A stretch of DNA of 64,000 nt from JBBROS01 sp965199595 (GCA_965199595.1 OZ241182.1:1860001-1924000), one strand, 5' to 3'. Shown: positions 51,283 through 60,095, numbered from the stretch's first letter. A program made the numbers and translations. The notes: generated by a model not told the origin, from the letters alone.

Positions 51283-51310
51283 CTGACGGCGAGGCAAGCG
51301 TCCGCTTGTC

Positions 51311-51436
51311 TCAGGCGGTCAGTGCCAGGCTTTTCCCCTCGGTGTAGGCGATCATCAGGCTGAGGGCGGCGTTCACCCGGGCGAAGGTCGCGGGATCCTG
51401 ATGGACGGCAATGCTCAGCTTGCTAACTGCCGGAGC
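51311..51436 (-). other. Open reading frame tail without a start, after the chemoreceptor stop
   Basis: In the frame one base away from the chemoreceptor, the minus strand reads SKLSIAVHQDPATFARV and continues NAALSLMIAYTEGKSLALTA to a stop at 51311. It has protein-like composition but no start codon or ribosome-binding site. It may be the residual 3' end of a lost gene or a former extension of the chemoreceptor. I cannot name the family. Confidence 0.25.
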
Positions 51437-53172
51437 TGACTGGCGTCCATCCGCTCGGAACGCCGGTTCTCGCAGCCCTGCTCGCTGCTGCGCATGGCAT
51501 TGAGGAAGTGATCCACTTCGTCCCGCAGAGTGGTCGAGAGGTGACTCACATTGTTGGCCGTGCTCTGCACCGTCTCGCTTGTCACGCCGGACCGCTCCGC
51601 CATGCCCGACACATCCAGCATTGCCCGCGTCGCGTTGCTCGTGGCCTGCGCGACGCTCTGCACCTGCGTGGCGATCTCGCGGGTGGCGGAGCCTTGCTGC
51701 TCCATCGCCGCGGCAATGGTGGTCGCGACCCGGTCGACCCGGCCGATCGCATCCACCACCCCGCGCATCGCGCCAGCCGCTTCGCCGGTTGCGGTCTGGA
51801 TCGTGGCGATTTGGGTGCGGATCTGCAGCGTCGCCGCCGCGGTCTGGGTCGCCAGCTGCTTCACCTCGCTCGCCACGACGGCGAAGCCCTTGCCGGCCTC
51901 TCCGGCCCTTGCTGCCTCGATGGTCGCGTTCAGGGCCAGCAGGTTGGTCTGGCTCGCGATACCGGTGATCAAGGCGACCACCTGGTCAATCTGGCTCGCG
52001 GCGTCGCTCAGCCCGTGTACGGTCCGGTCGGTCTGCCGGGCCTGGCCGACGGCGTCCCGCGCGGCCTGGGTGGCTTCGCCCACCTGGCGCGAAATCTCGG
52101 AAACGCTGTAGTTCAGCTCCTCCGCGGCAGCGGCCACCATGGAGAGGTTCTGCGAGGACGCCTGCGCCTCGGCCACGGTCGCCACCATGCTGCGATGGGC
52201 CTGGCCGGCCGAGTCGACCATCTCGGTCGCGGCTTCATGCACGCTGCCGGCGGATCGCCCAAGCCCCACCAGCACGCCCGAGACGGAGGTGCCGAAGCCC
52301 TGCGTCAGCTGCTCCATCGCTTCCTGACGACGGTCCTTGACGCCGCGTTCCCTGGTGATGTCGTCCTGCAGCGTGCGCGCCTGCTCCGCCTTCGTCCGCA
52401 GCTGCTCCACCGCGCGGCCGATCTCGCCCAGCTGGTCTGTGCGGGCCAGGCAGGGCACGGCCACGCTCAGGTGACCATCGGCGATGCTGTGCACCGCGGC
52501 GGCCAGCACCGCAAGCGGGCGGATCGTCAGGCGCAGCATGAACCAGCCGCAGCTTCCCACCATGGCGATGACGGCCAGCCCCGCAACCAGGCTGTTCCAG
52601 AACATCGTGCTGACGATGCCGTTGAGGTCCGCCACGGGTACGCCCACGAACTGGACGCCGATCTGCCGGCCGGTGACGTCCTTCAGGGGCTCGTACATCG
52701 CCAGGTATTCCTGACCCAGGATGCTGGCGGGGCCGCGATAGGTTTCGCCGCGCAGGATGACCGCGTCGTATGGCAGGCCGGGCGCGAGCCTGGTGCCCAC
52801 CGCGCGGTTGCCGGACCGATCCTTGACGTTGGTCGCGACCCGCCTGTCGCCGACGAAGATCGTCGCGAACCCTTTGGTGATCCGCCCGATCTCATCCATG
52901 GTCTCGTTCAGGTCGAGCGGCTTGCCATCCGCCAGCAGACCGCCATCCTCGGCGACCCGCCAGTTGTTGCCGCCTGACCGAAGCTCCCGCTTCATCACCG
53001 ACATGCTGGTGTCCAGCCGAGCAAGCCCGAGCTGCAGCGATATGTCCTGGAACACGTGCAACGTCCAGCCCTGCACCACGACCACCGCGATGGTGACCGC
53101 CAGCAACGATGCGGTCAGGAGCCGGGGCACGATGCCGACGCGATCGCGCAGTGCAACTGGAAGGCTCGACAT
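51415..53172 (-). CDS. Methyl-accepting chemotaxis protein with periplasmic Cache-like domain
   Basis: Chemoreceptor signalling to CheA/CheW. From ATG 53172 it is 585 residues. Transmembrane helix 1 lies around 16-38, and a Cache_3-type ligand domain follows (KPLDLNETMDEIGRITKGFA, GQEYLAMYEPLKDVTGRQIG). Helix 2 is near 190-210, then HAMP (IRPLAVLAAAVHSIADGHL), and the signalling hairpin tip with ASQTNLLALNATIEAARAGE and GKGFAVVASEVKQLA. No CheR-binding pentapeptide is seen at the C-terminus. No other chemotaxis genes are nearby. Confidence 0.94.
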   Translation of the reverse strand: MSSLPVALRDRVGIVPRLLTASLLAVTIAVVVVQGWTLHVFQDISLQLGLARLDTSMSVMKRELRSGGNNWRVAEDGGLLADGKPLDLNETMDEIGRITKGFATIFVGDRRVATNVKDRSGNRAVGTRLAPGLPYDAVILRGETYRGPASILGQEYLAMYEPLKDVTGRQIGVQFVGVPVADLNGIVSTMFWNSLVAGLAVIAMVGSCGWFMLRLTIRPLAVLAAAVHSIADGHLSVAVPCLARTDQLGEIGRAVEQLRTKAEQARTLQDDITRERGVKDRRQEAMEQLTQGFGTSVSGVLVGLGRSAGSVHEAATEMVDSAGQAHRSMVATVAEAQASSQNLSMVAAAAEELNYSVSEISRQVGEATQAARDAVGQARQTDRTVHGLSDAASQIDQVVALITGIASQTNLLALNATIEAARAGEAGKGFAVVASEVKQLATQTAAATLQIRTQIATIQTATGEAAGAMRGVVDAIGRVDRVATTIAAAMEQQGSATREIATQVQSVAQATSNATRAMLDVSGMAERSGVTSETVQSTANNVSHLSTTLRDEVDHFLNAMRSSEQGCENRRSERMDASQLRQLAS

Positions 53173-53215
53173 GATGGTGCTCGCTCGACTGACCTCCGGC
53201 AAGGATCACACCGAA

Positions 53216-53236
53216 CCGTAAACAATTTGCTTACGG
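53216..53236. promoter_or_regulatory. Inverted repeat in the chemoreceptor-hydrolase divergent region
   Basis: CCGTAA (53216-53221) and TTACGG (53231-53236) form a perfect 6-base inverted repeat separated by 9 A/T-rich bases. It lies in the 140-base gap between divergent start codons. It looks like an operator for a dimeric regulator or part of a promoter. No consensus is matched with confidence. Confidence 0.35.
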
Positions 53237-53312
53237 GGCGGGAGCTTTGCGGCGGGTGCACAACCAATGCCGGAGCCGCGCGTTCAGGCCGGACCCTGAG
53301 CAGGAGTTGTCC

Positions 53313-54131
53313 GTGCCCTACGTGACCACGAAAGACGACACGCGGTTGTTCTACAACGATTGGGGCACCGGCTCCCCGATCGTGCTGGTGCATGGCTGGC
53401 CGCTGAACTCCGACATGTGGGAGTACAATGCCAGGGTCCTGGCGGCCGCCGGCCATCGGGTGATCGCCTATGATCGCCGCGGGTTCGGACGATCCGACCA
53501 GCCCTGGGCCGGCTATGACTACGACACCCTGGCCTCGGACCTGGCCGCCGTTCTCGAGCATCTCGACGTGACCGGCGCCACGCTGATCGGGTTCTCGATG
53601 GGCGGCGGCGAGGTCGTGCGCTACCTGGCGAAGCATGGCGACGCCCGAGTGGCCAAGCTGGTGCTCGCCGCCTCGGTCGTGCCGTATCTGCTGAAGATGC
53701 CCGACAACCCCGAGGGCGTCGAAAAGTCGGTGTTCGACGGCATGGTCGATGGATTGACCAAGGATCGGCCGGGCTTTCTGGCGCCGTTCGGCAAGGTTTT
53801 TTTCGGGGCCGGGTTGCTGAACTTCTCGGTGTCGAGCGAATTGGTGCAGTGGGCGGGCAGCCTGGCGCTGCAGGGCTCGCCGAAGGCCACGCTGGACTGC
53901 GTGCGTTCCTTCTCCGAAACCGATTTCCGCGCCGATTGCGCCGCCGTGAAGGTGCCGACGCTGATCATCCATGGCGATGCCGACCAGACCGTGCCGCTCG
54001 ACGCCTCCAGCAAGCGGGCAGCAACCATGATCGCGGGGGCGAAGCTGATCGTCTATCCGGGCGCGCCGCACGCCCTGGTGCTGACGGAAGCCGAGCGCTT
54101 CAACGCCGACGTGCTGCACTTCATCGGCTAG
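53313..54131 (+). CDS. Alpha/beta hydrolase (non-heme chloroperoxidase-like)
   Basis: Serine hydrolase of the alpha/beta fold, close to bacterial cofactor-free haloperoxidase/esterases. The GTG at 53313 lies 6 bases after CAGGAG and gives 272 residues. The oxyanion segment is VLVHGWPLNSDMW, nucleophile Ser95 lies in LIGFSMGGGEVVRY, Asp in IIHGDADQTVP and His in PGAPHALVLTE. The natural substrate is not deducible. Its stop overlaps the convergent ABC ATPase stop on a shared CTAG. Confidence 0.92.
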   Translation: MPYVTTKDDTRLFYNDWGTGSPIVLVHGWPLNSDMWEYNARVLAAAGHRVIAYDRRGFGRSDQPWAGYDYDTLASDLAAVLEHLDVTGATLIGFSMGGGEVVRYLAKHGDARVAKLVLAASVVPYLLKMPDNPEGVEKSVFDGMVDGLTKDRPGFLAPFGKVFFGAGLLNFSVSSELVQWAGSLALQGSPKATLDCVRSFSETDFRADCAAVKVPTLIIHGDADQTVPLDASSKRAATMIAGAKLIVYPGAPHALVLTEAERFNADVLHFIG

Positions 54132-55534
54132 GAGGCCCGGGCGGTCGCGAGCTTCAGCTCCGCATCCGCCAGGGCTGCCGCCACCTGGTGGTCATGCGTG
54201 ATCAGCATGACCGCCAGCCCCTCGGAGTCGGCCAGGCCGCGCAGCAGCGTCAGCGCCTCCATCTGCACCGGCGGGTCCAGGCGTGATCCCGGCTCGTCCG
54301 CGACCAGGCAGGCCGGCCGCATCGCCAGCACCCGGGCCAGGGCGACACGCTGCGCTTCACCCCCGCTCACCGCATCGATGCTGCGGCCGAGCAGGGACGG
54401 GTTGATCTGCAGCCGGTCCAGCAGGCCTGGCACGCGGGACCGGATGGCCGCGCCGTCCGCGAGGTGCCGCAGGTCCGCCAGGCAGTCCCGCAGGGTGCGG
54501 CCCGGCGGGAACACCGCGGTGGGGTCCTGGTGCATCTTCTGGAACCGCGGCCGCAACCGCCGCATGTGCCCGGCGTCCAGCGTGCGGCCGAACCAGCTCA
54601 ACCGTCCGGCGCGCGGCCGGGACAGCCCGAGCACGGTGTCGCCCAGCGTCGTCTTGCCGCTGCCGCTCGGCCCCAGGATCGCCAGCATCCGTCCCGCGCC
54701 CAGCACCAGGTCCAGCGGCCCGGCGACCGGGCTGGCATGGCCGATCACCAGCTGTTCCGCCTGCGCCACATCCCGCGCACCGGCCAGGCGGGGGCGGGTG
54801 GGCCACAGCGCCGGGTCGGCGGCGACACAGGCGCGCAGGAAGGCGGACCCGGGCGCGGCCAGGAGGGCTGCCGCCGGGCCATGTTCCACGATGCGGCCGT
54901 CTTCCAGCACCGCGAGATCATCGTCCAGCGCGCGCGCCACCGCCAGGTCGTGCGTGATCACCAGCAGCGTGCGGCCGGCGGCACGCAGGCCGATCAGCAC
55001 GGCGATCAACGCGTCCCGGCGTTCATCGTCCAGCCCGGTGGTCGGCTCGTCCAGCACCAGCAGCGGTGCGGCGGTGCGGGCCAGCAGCGCCACCAGAAGC
55101 CGTTGCGCCATGCCGCCGGACAAGGCTGCGGGGCGTTGCCGGGCCGCGGCGGCGTCGATGCCGAAGCCAGCCAGCCAGCCGGTCGCGGCAGCGCGGCCGA
55201 GGCGCGGCGGGGCGAGGGCCACCTGGTCCATGGCCCGCAAGGAGGCCGAAAGCGCCTGACCGGGCTCCTGCGGCAGGACGCAGCTCTCGCCCCAGCGGCG
55301 CCGCAGCCCGGCCTGGTCCGCGGCCAGGTGGGTCCAGCGCCCCAGCCGGATGCTTCCGGCGGCGGCCATGCACTCCGGCAGCAACCCGGCGATGGCCTGC
55401 GCCACCAGGCTCTTGCCGCCGCCCGAGGCGCCGACCAGGCAGAGGCTGCGGCCGGGCTCGATGCGCAGCGACACGTCGCGCAGCACCGGCGCGCCGTCAT
55501 GGCGGATGGCGAGCTGGTCGAGCACGAGGCTCAT
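54128..55534 (-). CDS. Dual-domain ABC importer ATPase (DppD-DppF / NikD-NikE fusion type)
   Basis: Single polypeptide of 468 residues carrying both ATPase domains of a peptide/nickel-type importer. Domain 1 has Walker A GASGGGKSLVA (about 35), signature ALSGGMAQRLL and Walker B LLVLDEPTTGLDDE. Domain 2 has Walker A GPSGSGKTTLG, signature VSGGEAQRVALAR and Walker B CLVADEPGSRLDPP. The H-loops are VITHDLAVA and LITHDHQVA. The short length shows that the C-terminal Cys extensions of typical DppD/F are missing. It follows the permease genes and completes the importer. Confidence 0.9.
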   Translation of the reverse strand: MSLVLDQLAIRHDGAPVLRDVSLRIEPGRSLCLVGASGGGKSLVAQAIAGLLPECMAAAGSIRLGRWTHLAADQAGLRRRWGESCVLPQEPGQALSASLRAMDQVALAPPRLGRAAATGWLAGFGIDAAAARQRPAALSGGMAQRLLVALLARTAAPLLVLDEPTTGLDDERRDALIAVLIGLRAAGRTLLVITHDLAVARALDDDLAVLEDGRIVEHGPAAALLAAPGSAFLRACVAADPALWPTRPRLAGARDVAQAEQLVIGHASPVAGPLDLVLGAGRMLAILGPSGSGKTTLGDTVLGLSRPRAGRLSWFGRTLDAGHMRRLRPRFQKMHQDPTAVFPPGRTLRDCLADLRHLADGAAIRSRVPGLLDRLQINPSLLGRSIDAVSGGEAQRVALARVLAMRPACLVADEPGSRLDPPVQMEALTLLRGLADSEGLAVMLITHDHQVAAALADAELKLATARAS

Positions 55535-55547
55535 GGCGGGGCCGGGG

Positions 55548-56345
55548 TCATGGCCGGTCCGCCCAGGCTTCGCCGACCAGCGTCGCGGCCAGGGTGGCGA
55601 GCGTGAGGGCGATGGCGGGCGCGATCAGTGCGGCCGGGCTTTCGTGCAGGTAGGGCAGGGCGTCGGCGACCATGGCACCCCATTCCGGCCGGGGCGGCGC
55701 CAGGCCGACGCCGATGAAGCCGAGCGCGGACACGGACAGCACGTTGGTGCCGACGCTCAGCGCCGCCATCGAGCCGATCACCTGCCGCACCGGCGGCCAG
55801 GCGTGGTGGCGCAAGCGATAGACGGTGCCGAAGCCGAGCAGGCGGCTGGCCTCCGCGGCGGGCGAGGCCAGCCCGGCATGTGCCAGCGGATAGGTGGCGC
55901 GCGCGAAGGCGGGCCAGCGGGCGATGGCGAGGCCCAGCAGCACGGTGCCGACCCCGCCGCCGAACACAGCCGCCGCCAGCAGCACCGTCAGCAGGGCCGG
56001 GACCGCGAAGGCCAGGTCCGCCAGCGCCAGGAACACCCGGCCCAGCCGCGGAAACCCGGCGGCCCCCAGCCCGGCCAGGGTCCCGAGTCCGGCAGTCAGC
56101 ACCGAAGCCGCGACCGCCACGCCCAGCGACAACGGCGCCGCCGCGACCAGGCGTGCAAACACGCTGCGGCCCAGATGGTCGGCGCCCAGCCACAGCGCCG
56201 GGCCCGGCGGCTCGAAGGCAGCATCCAGCGACTGCGCCAGCGGATCGGTGTGCAGCAGCCAGGGGCCGATCAGCGCCACCAGCGCCAGCGTCGCGGCAAG
56301 GACCAGGCCGACGCGGGGCACGGGGCGGGCGTGGTCATGGCTCAT
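55548..56345 (-). CDS. ABC importer permease, DppC/NikC-like
   Basis: Second permease of the importer, 265 residues from ATG 56345. It includes WLGADHLGRSVFARLVAAAP (the DppC GTDxxGRD region), an EAA-like loop (AEASRLLGFGTVYRLRHHAW), and LSVSALGFIGVGLAPPRPEW. The start overlaps the preceding permease stop (ATGA), and the stop is 13 bases before the ATPase start. It is more divergent from DppC than the permease at 21 kb. Confidence 0.9.
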   Translation of the reverse strand: MSHDHARPVPRVGLVLAATLALVALIGPWLLHTDPLAQSLDAAFEPPGPALWLGADHLGRSVFARLVAAAPLSLGVAVAASVLTAGLGTLAGLGAAGFPRLGRVFLALADLAFAVPALLTVLLAAAVFGGGVGTVLLGLAIARWPAFARATYPLAHAGLASPAAEASRLLGFGTVYRLRHHAWPPVRQVIGSMAALSVGTNVLSVSALGFIGVGLAPPRPEWGAMVADALPYLHESPAALIAPAIALTLATLAATLVGEAWADRP

Positions 56346-57253
56346 CGCGGCACCAGCACGGCCCGCAGCGCATCGGCCAAGGCGGTGGCGAGGGCCAGCA
56401 GCAGCACGAAGGCGATGGCTGCCCCCATCACCACCGGCAGGTCGCGGCCCAGCACGGCGCGCACCAGCAGCGTGCCGACGCCATCCAGGTTGAACACCAG
56501 CTCGATGGTGACGAAGCCCTCCACCAGCTGCATGGCCAGCACCGGGAGATAGGCGATGAGCGGCAGCAGCGCCGGCCGGGCTTGAACATATAGCGCCACC
56601 CGCCAGGCCGGCACGCCGCGCATGCGGGCAAACCGCGCGTCCGGCGCGGCTGCCACGGCTGCCACGCCGTGTCGCACCACCCGCATCAGCCCCGGCAGCA
56701 GGGCCAGCGCCAGGGTCAGCACCGGCAGCAACCGGCCGTTCGGCAGCAGCAGGCGCCATTGCACCGCCAGCAACGCCACCAGCAACGTGCCCAGTACGAA
56801 GCTGGGCGTGGAGGCGAGCAGGGCCGCGGTGATTGCCGAGACCCTGTCCACCAGCCGCCCGGCCCGCGCCCCCGCCCAGATGCCGAGCGGCAGCGACGCC
56901 AGCAGCGCCGCCGCGGCCGCCATCGCCCCCACCGTCAGCGTCAGGCGCAGCCGCGGCAGCAGCTCCGCCAGCACCGGCTGCCCGGTCAGCAGCGAGCGGC
57001 CGGCGTCGCCGTGCAGCAGCCGGCTCATCCAGCGGCCGTACTGCGTCAGCAGCGGCGCATCCAGCCCGGCCAGCGCCCGCATCGCGGCGATGCCGCCGGC
57101 GCCCAGGCGGTCATCGCCATAGCGCGCGGCGGCGGCATGCAGCGCGAGATCGCCGGGCAGGGCATGCAGCGCCGCGAAGCAGACGGTTGCCACCAGCCCG
57201 GCCAGCAGCAGGCCCTGGCCGATGCGCGCGGTCGCGGCGGCTACAAGGCCCAT
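56342..57253 (-). CDS. ABC importer permease, DppB/NikB-like
   Basis: First permease of the importer, 303 residues with about six transmembrane helices. The N-terminal helix is followed by HALPGDLALH (the DppB PGDP-like element) and LDAPLLTQYGRWMSRLL. The coupling loop reads ARFARMRGVPAWRVALYV, and the C-terminus has VEGFVTIELVFNLDGVGTLL. It overlaps the solute-binding protein stop by 13 bases, so all four genes form one coupled operon. Confidence 0.9.
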   Translation of the reverse strand: MGLVAAATARIGQGLLLAGLVATVCFAALHALPGDLALHAAAARYGDDRLGAGGIAAMRALAGLDAPLLTQYGRWMSRLLHGDAGRSLLTGQPVLAELLPRLRLTLTVGAMAAAAALLASLPLGIWAGARAGRLVDRVSAITAALLASTPSFVLGTLLVALLAVQWRLLLPNGRLLPVLTLALALLPGLMRVVRHGVAAVAAAPDARFARMRGVPAWRVALYVQARPALLPLIAYLPVLAMQLVEGFVTIELVFNLDGVGTLLVRAVLGRDLPVVMGAAIAFVLLLALATALADALRAVLVPR

Positions 57254-58755
57254 CGCAGGCCGGCGATGCCATAGCGCTGCTCGAACGGGTCCAGCACCAC
57301 GCTCCTGCTGTCCAGCCGGGACCCGGCGGCGGCGTTGTGCTCGAACCAGCTGACCGGGATCACGGGCAAATCCCGCTGCAGCACCGCAACGATCCGCCGC
57401 CGCAACGCGGCCCGCGGCGCATCCTCGAACGTGCCGACATAGGAGGCGGCCAGCGCCCGGATCTCGGTGTTGTCATAGCCCGGCGAGGCCCAGATCGGCG
57501 GTCGCGCACTGGCGAAGTCCGGCAGGATGGTGCCGATCGGGTCCGGCACGTTGACGTAGGTGCGGGCCAGTGCGGCCATCTGCAGCGTGCCCGCGCGCAC
57601 CGCGGCGGGCTGGGCGGCGGAGGGTCCGACCTGCAGCGTGGCCTGCATCCCTACGGCCAGCCATTGCGCCTGCAGCGCCTCCGCCAGCACCGGCAGCTCC
57701 GGCCGGTTGGCCGGCACCAGCACGGTGGCCGCGAGGCGGGCGCCGTCCTTGGCGCGGATGCCGTCGGGGCCGGGGTGCCAGCCGGCCTGGTCGAGCAGGG
57801 CGCGGGCCTGTGCCGGGTCGTAGGTGAGGGGAGGCAGGGTGTCGTCGTGCCACTGGGCGAGGATCGGCGGCAACAGCTGGGTGGCCTGCCCGGCCGGGTC
57901 CCGCAGGATGGCGCGGGCGATGCCGCCGCGGTTGATGGCGAGGGAGAGCGCCCGCCGCACCTGCACGTCGCTGAACTGCGGCAGGCCGAGGTTCATCGCC
58001 ACCATGCGAACGCGCGGAATGGTGGTGCGCAGGATGGTGGCACGGTTCGCGGACTGGATGCGCTCGGCCGCCTGCGGCAACAGGGTGAAGGTGAGGTCGG
58101 CGGCCCCGCTCTCCACCAGGTTGGCGCGGGCCTCGCCCAGCATGGCGCCGGTGTACTGGAAGGCGCGGATCGCCGGACCGGGCCCGTAGGCCTCGGCCTC
58201 GATCTGCTGCGCGCCCTTCAGCGCGGTCACGCGGTAGGGGCCGGTGGCCACGGGGCGCACCACCTCATCCCCGGAATATGCGGAGGGGGCCAGCACGACC
58301 CCGGCGTAATCCGTGAGAAAGGCGGGCAGGGGCGCGAAGGGCGTGCGGGTGCGGATCAGCAGCGTGCGCGCATCGGCCGGCTCCAGCGCGGCGAGCGGCA
58401 CGGTGGCGAGGGTCTCCGCCTTGTCCCACACCCGGCGCAACCCGGCAGCCACCGCATCTGCCGTGACGGGGGTGCCGTCGTGGAACAGGGCGTCGCGCAG
58501 GGTGAAACGCCAGGTCAGCTGATCAGGATCGACCGCCCATCGCGCCGCCAGGCCGGGCACCAGCGTGCCATCCGTCGCCACCTCCACCAGCGTCTCGGCG
58601 ATGCCCAGGCGGCGGATGACGTAGCCGGTCTCGATCGGGTCCGGGGTGTCGTAGGTCCAAGGGGACACGATGCGCAACACACCCGGCTGGGCCAGGGCCG
58701 GGCGGGCGAGCAGGAGGGCTGGGGTGGCCAGAAGCAGGCGACGTGAGACGGTCAT
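57241..58755 (-). CDS. ABC transporter solute-binding protein, family 5 (NikA/CntA-like)
   Basis: Periplasmic binding protein of the peptide/nickel family, 504 residues. The N-terminus MTVSRRLLLATPALLLARPALAQ carries a twin arginine before a hydrophobic stretch, suggesting Tat or Sec export. Family markers include TYDTPDPIETGYVIRRLGIAE, LAARWAVDPDQLTWRFTLRD, LFHDGTPVTADAV, and VQVRRALSLAINRGGIA. The promoter contains a Zur-like box, and the neighbouring genes make cobalamin, so a metal complex or metallophore is the most attractive ligand. That is inference; peptides remain possible. Confidence 0.9.
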   Translation of the reverse strand: MTVSRRLLLATPALLLARPALAQPGVLRIVSPWTYDTPDPIETGYVIRRLGIAETLVEVATDGTLVPGLAARWAVDPDQLTWRFTLRDALFHDGTPVTADAVAAGLRRVWDKAETLATVPLAALEPADARTLLIRTRTPFAPLPAFLTDYAGVVLAPSAYSGDEVVRPVATGPYRVTALKGAQQIEAEAYGPGPAIRAFQYTGAMLGEARANLVESGAADLTFTLLPQAAERIQSANRATILRTTIPRVRMVAMNLGLPQFSDVQVRRALSLAINRGGIARAILRDPAGQATQLLPPILAQWHDDTLPPLTYDPAQARALLDQAGWHPGPDGIRAKDGARLAATVLVPANRPELPVLAEALQAQWLAVGMQATLQVGPSAAQPAAVRAGTLQMAALARTYVNVPDPIGTILPDFASARPPIWASPGYDNTEIRALAASYVGTFEDAPRAALRRRIVAVLQRDLPVIPVSWFEHNAAAGSRLDSRSVVLDPFEQRYGIAGLRWAL

Positions 58756-58763
58756 GACGTCCT

Positions 58764-58776
58764 GTTATGTTATAAC
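58764..58776 (-). promoter_or_regulatory. Zur-like box (GTTAT-N3-ATAAC) upstream of the solute-binding protein gene
   Basis: GTTATGTTATAAC is a 5-3-5 inverted repeat matching the core of proteobacterial Zur operators (GTTATAATATAAC type). It sits 9-21 bases before the start codon of the importer's binding protein. On the minus strand a TTGCTT / TAACAG pair with 17-base spacing brackets it, so a bound repressor would block the promoter. It is the only A+T-rich island of this kind around the gene. Assignment to Zur is by similarity to the known consensus. The site is short, and no zur gene is in the window. Confidence 0.5.
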
Positions 58777-58782
58777 GTGTGA

Positions 58783-60072
58783 TTAAGCAATGGCGTGAAA
58801 GAAGCCGCCGCTGATCCGGCCGCGCACCCCGCCCGCCGGACCGATCCGGGCGCCTTGCCCGTCATGGAGGGTGGCGAGGGGCTGGTCGATGCCGGGCTCC
58901 AGCACTTGCGCGTAGTGGAACTCGTGCCCGCGCAGCGCTGTGCCGGCGGGGCCGAGCGCGGAGGCGGCGAGCGTGTCGGCGCGGCGATATCCCAGCGTCA
59001 TGCGGCGGGTGGCGAAGCTGGTGGCGTGGCTCAGCAGCCCGGCCATGGCGTGGCGCGCGCCGGCCGCGTCCACCAGCCCGGTGCCGAGCGCCATGTAGCC
59101 GCCGCACTCGCCATGCACCGGTCCGGCAAAGGCGCGCAGCCCCGCCATGAAACGCTGCGCCGCCGCCAGCGCCCCGGCGTGCAGCTCGGGGTAGCCGCCC
59201 GGCAGCCAGCAGGCGTCGCATTCCGGCGGCGGCGGCTCGTCCGCGAGCGGCGCGAAGGGCACGATCTCCGCCCCCGCGTCGCGCCAGCCGGCGAGCACGT
59301 GCGGGTAGATGAAGCTGAAGGCGGCATCCCGCGCCAGGGCGATCCGCTGGCCCGGCGGCGGCAGCGCGATCGCGTGGCCTGGCGCGACGTCCAGCAGGCC
59401 AGCCCCGGCGATGATGGCGTCCAGGTCCAGGCAAGACTCCGCCATATCCGCCAGCGCGGCGAGACGCGCCTCGAGGTCCGCATGTTCACCCGCCTGCACG
59501 AGGCCGAGGTGCCGTTCGGGCAGCGTGAGGGAAGGGTCCCGCGGGATGGCGCCCAGCACCGGCAGGCCCAGCGCCGCCAGGGCCGCGGTCACGCCCGTCC
59601 GGTGCCGCTCGCTGCCGACGCGGTTCAGGATCACGCCGCCCACCCGCACGCCGTCGCGGTAGCGGTCCATGCCCAGCGCCACTGCCGCTGCCGTCTGCGA
59701 CTGGCCGGACACGTCCAGCACCAGCAGCACCGGCAGGCCGAAGCGCGCCGCGAGGTCCGCCGAGGCGCCGCTGCGGCCGGGTTCTGCGGCCACGCCATCG
59801 AACAGGCCCATGGCGCTTTCCACCATCAGGACGCCCGGGCCGGCGACCAGGTGGTCGAGCAGCGCGGGCGGCATGGCCCAGCTGTCCAGGTTGGTGCCCG
59901 GCAGGCCGGAGGCGGCGGCGTGGAAGGCCGGGTCGATGTAGTCGGGCCCGGACTTCGCGGTGCGCACGGCGATGCCCCGGCGGCGCAGGGCGGCGACCAG
60001 GCCGAGCGTGACCGTGGTCTTGCCGCTGCCGGAGCGGGGGGCGGCGAGCAGCCAGCCCTTTGGCGCCGTCAT
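58783..60072 (-). CDS. cobB: Cobyrinate / hydrogenobyrinate a,c-diamide synthase
   Basis: ATP- and glutamine-dependent amidation of side chains a and c of the corrin ring. The 429-residue protein has the N-terminal P-loop APRSGSGKTTVTLGL (about 10-24), KSGPDYIDPAFHAAASGLPG, ESAMGLFDGV, and the C-terminal triad-type glutaminase with the cysteine near residue 323 in VHGECGGYMALGTGL. The C-terminal GHEFHYAQV and FFHAIA close the domain. It is divergent from cbiD, and its last codons overlap the importer promoter. Confidence 0.95.
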   Translation of the reverse strand: MTAPKGWLLAAPRSGSGKTTVTLGLVAALRRRGIAVRTAKSGPDYIDPAFHAAASGLPGTNLDSWAMPPALLDHLVAGPGVLMVESAMGLFDGVAAEPGRSGASADLAARFGLPVLLVLDVSGQSQTAAAVALGMDRYRDGVRVGGVILNRVGSERHRTGVTAALAALGLPVLGAIPRDPSLTLPERHLGLVQAGEHADLEARLAALADMAESCLDLDAIIAGAGLLDVAPGHAIALPPPGQRIALARDAAFSFIYPHVLAGWRDAGAEIVPFAPLADEPPPPECDACWLPGGYPELHAGALAAAQRFMAGLRAFAGPVHGECGGYMALGTGLVDAAGARHAMAGLLSHATSFATRRMTLGYRRADTLAASALGPAGTALRGHEFHYAQVLEPGIDQPLATLHDGQGARIGPAGGVRGRISGGFFHAIA

Positions 60073-60088
60073 GGGCCTGCCCTATATG
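60060..60088 (+). promoter_or_regulatory. Candidate promoter of cbiD, possibly leaderless
   Basis: TTGGCG (60060-60065) and TATATG (60083-60088) are separated by 17 bases, a good -35/-10 arrangement. Transcription would begin about 7 bases further on, at or next to the GTG start codons 60096 and 60099. There is no space for a separate ribosome-binding site. The element lies partly inside the start of the divergent cobB gene. Confidence 0.45.
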
Positions 60089-60095
60089 CAGGGGT

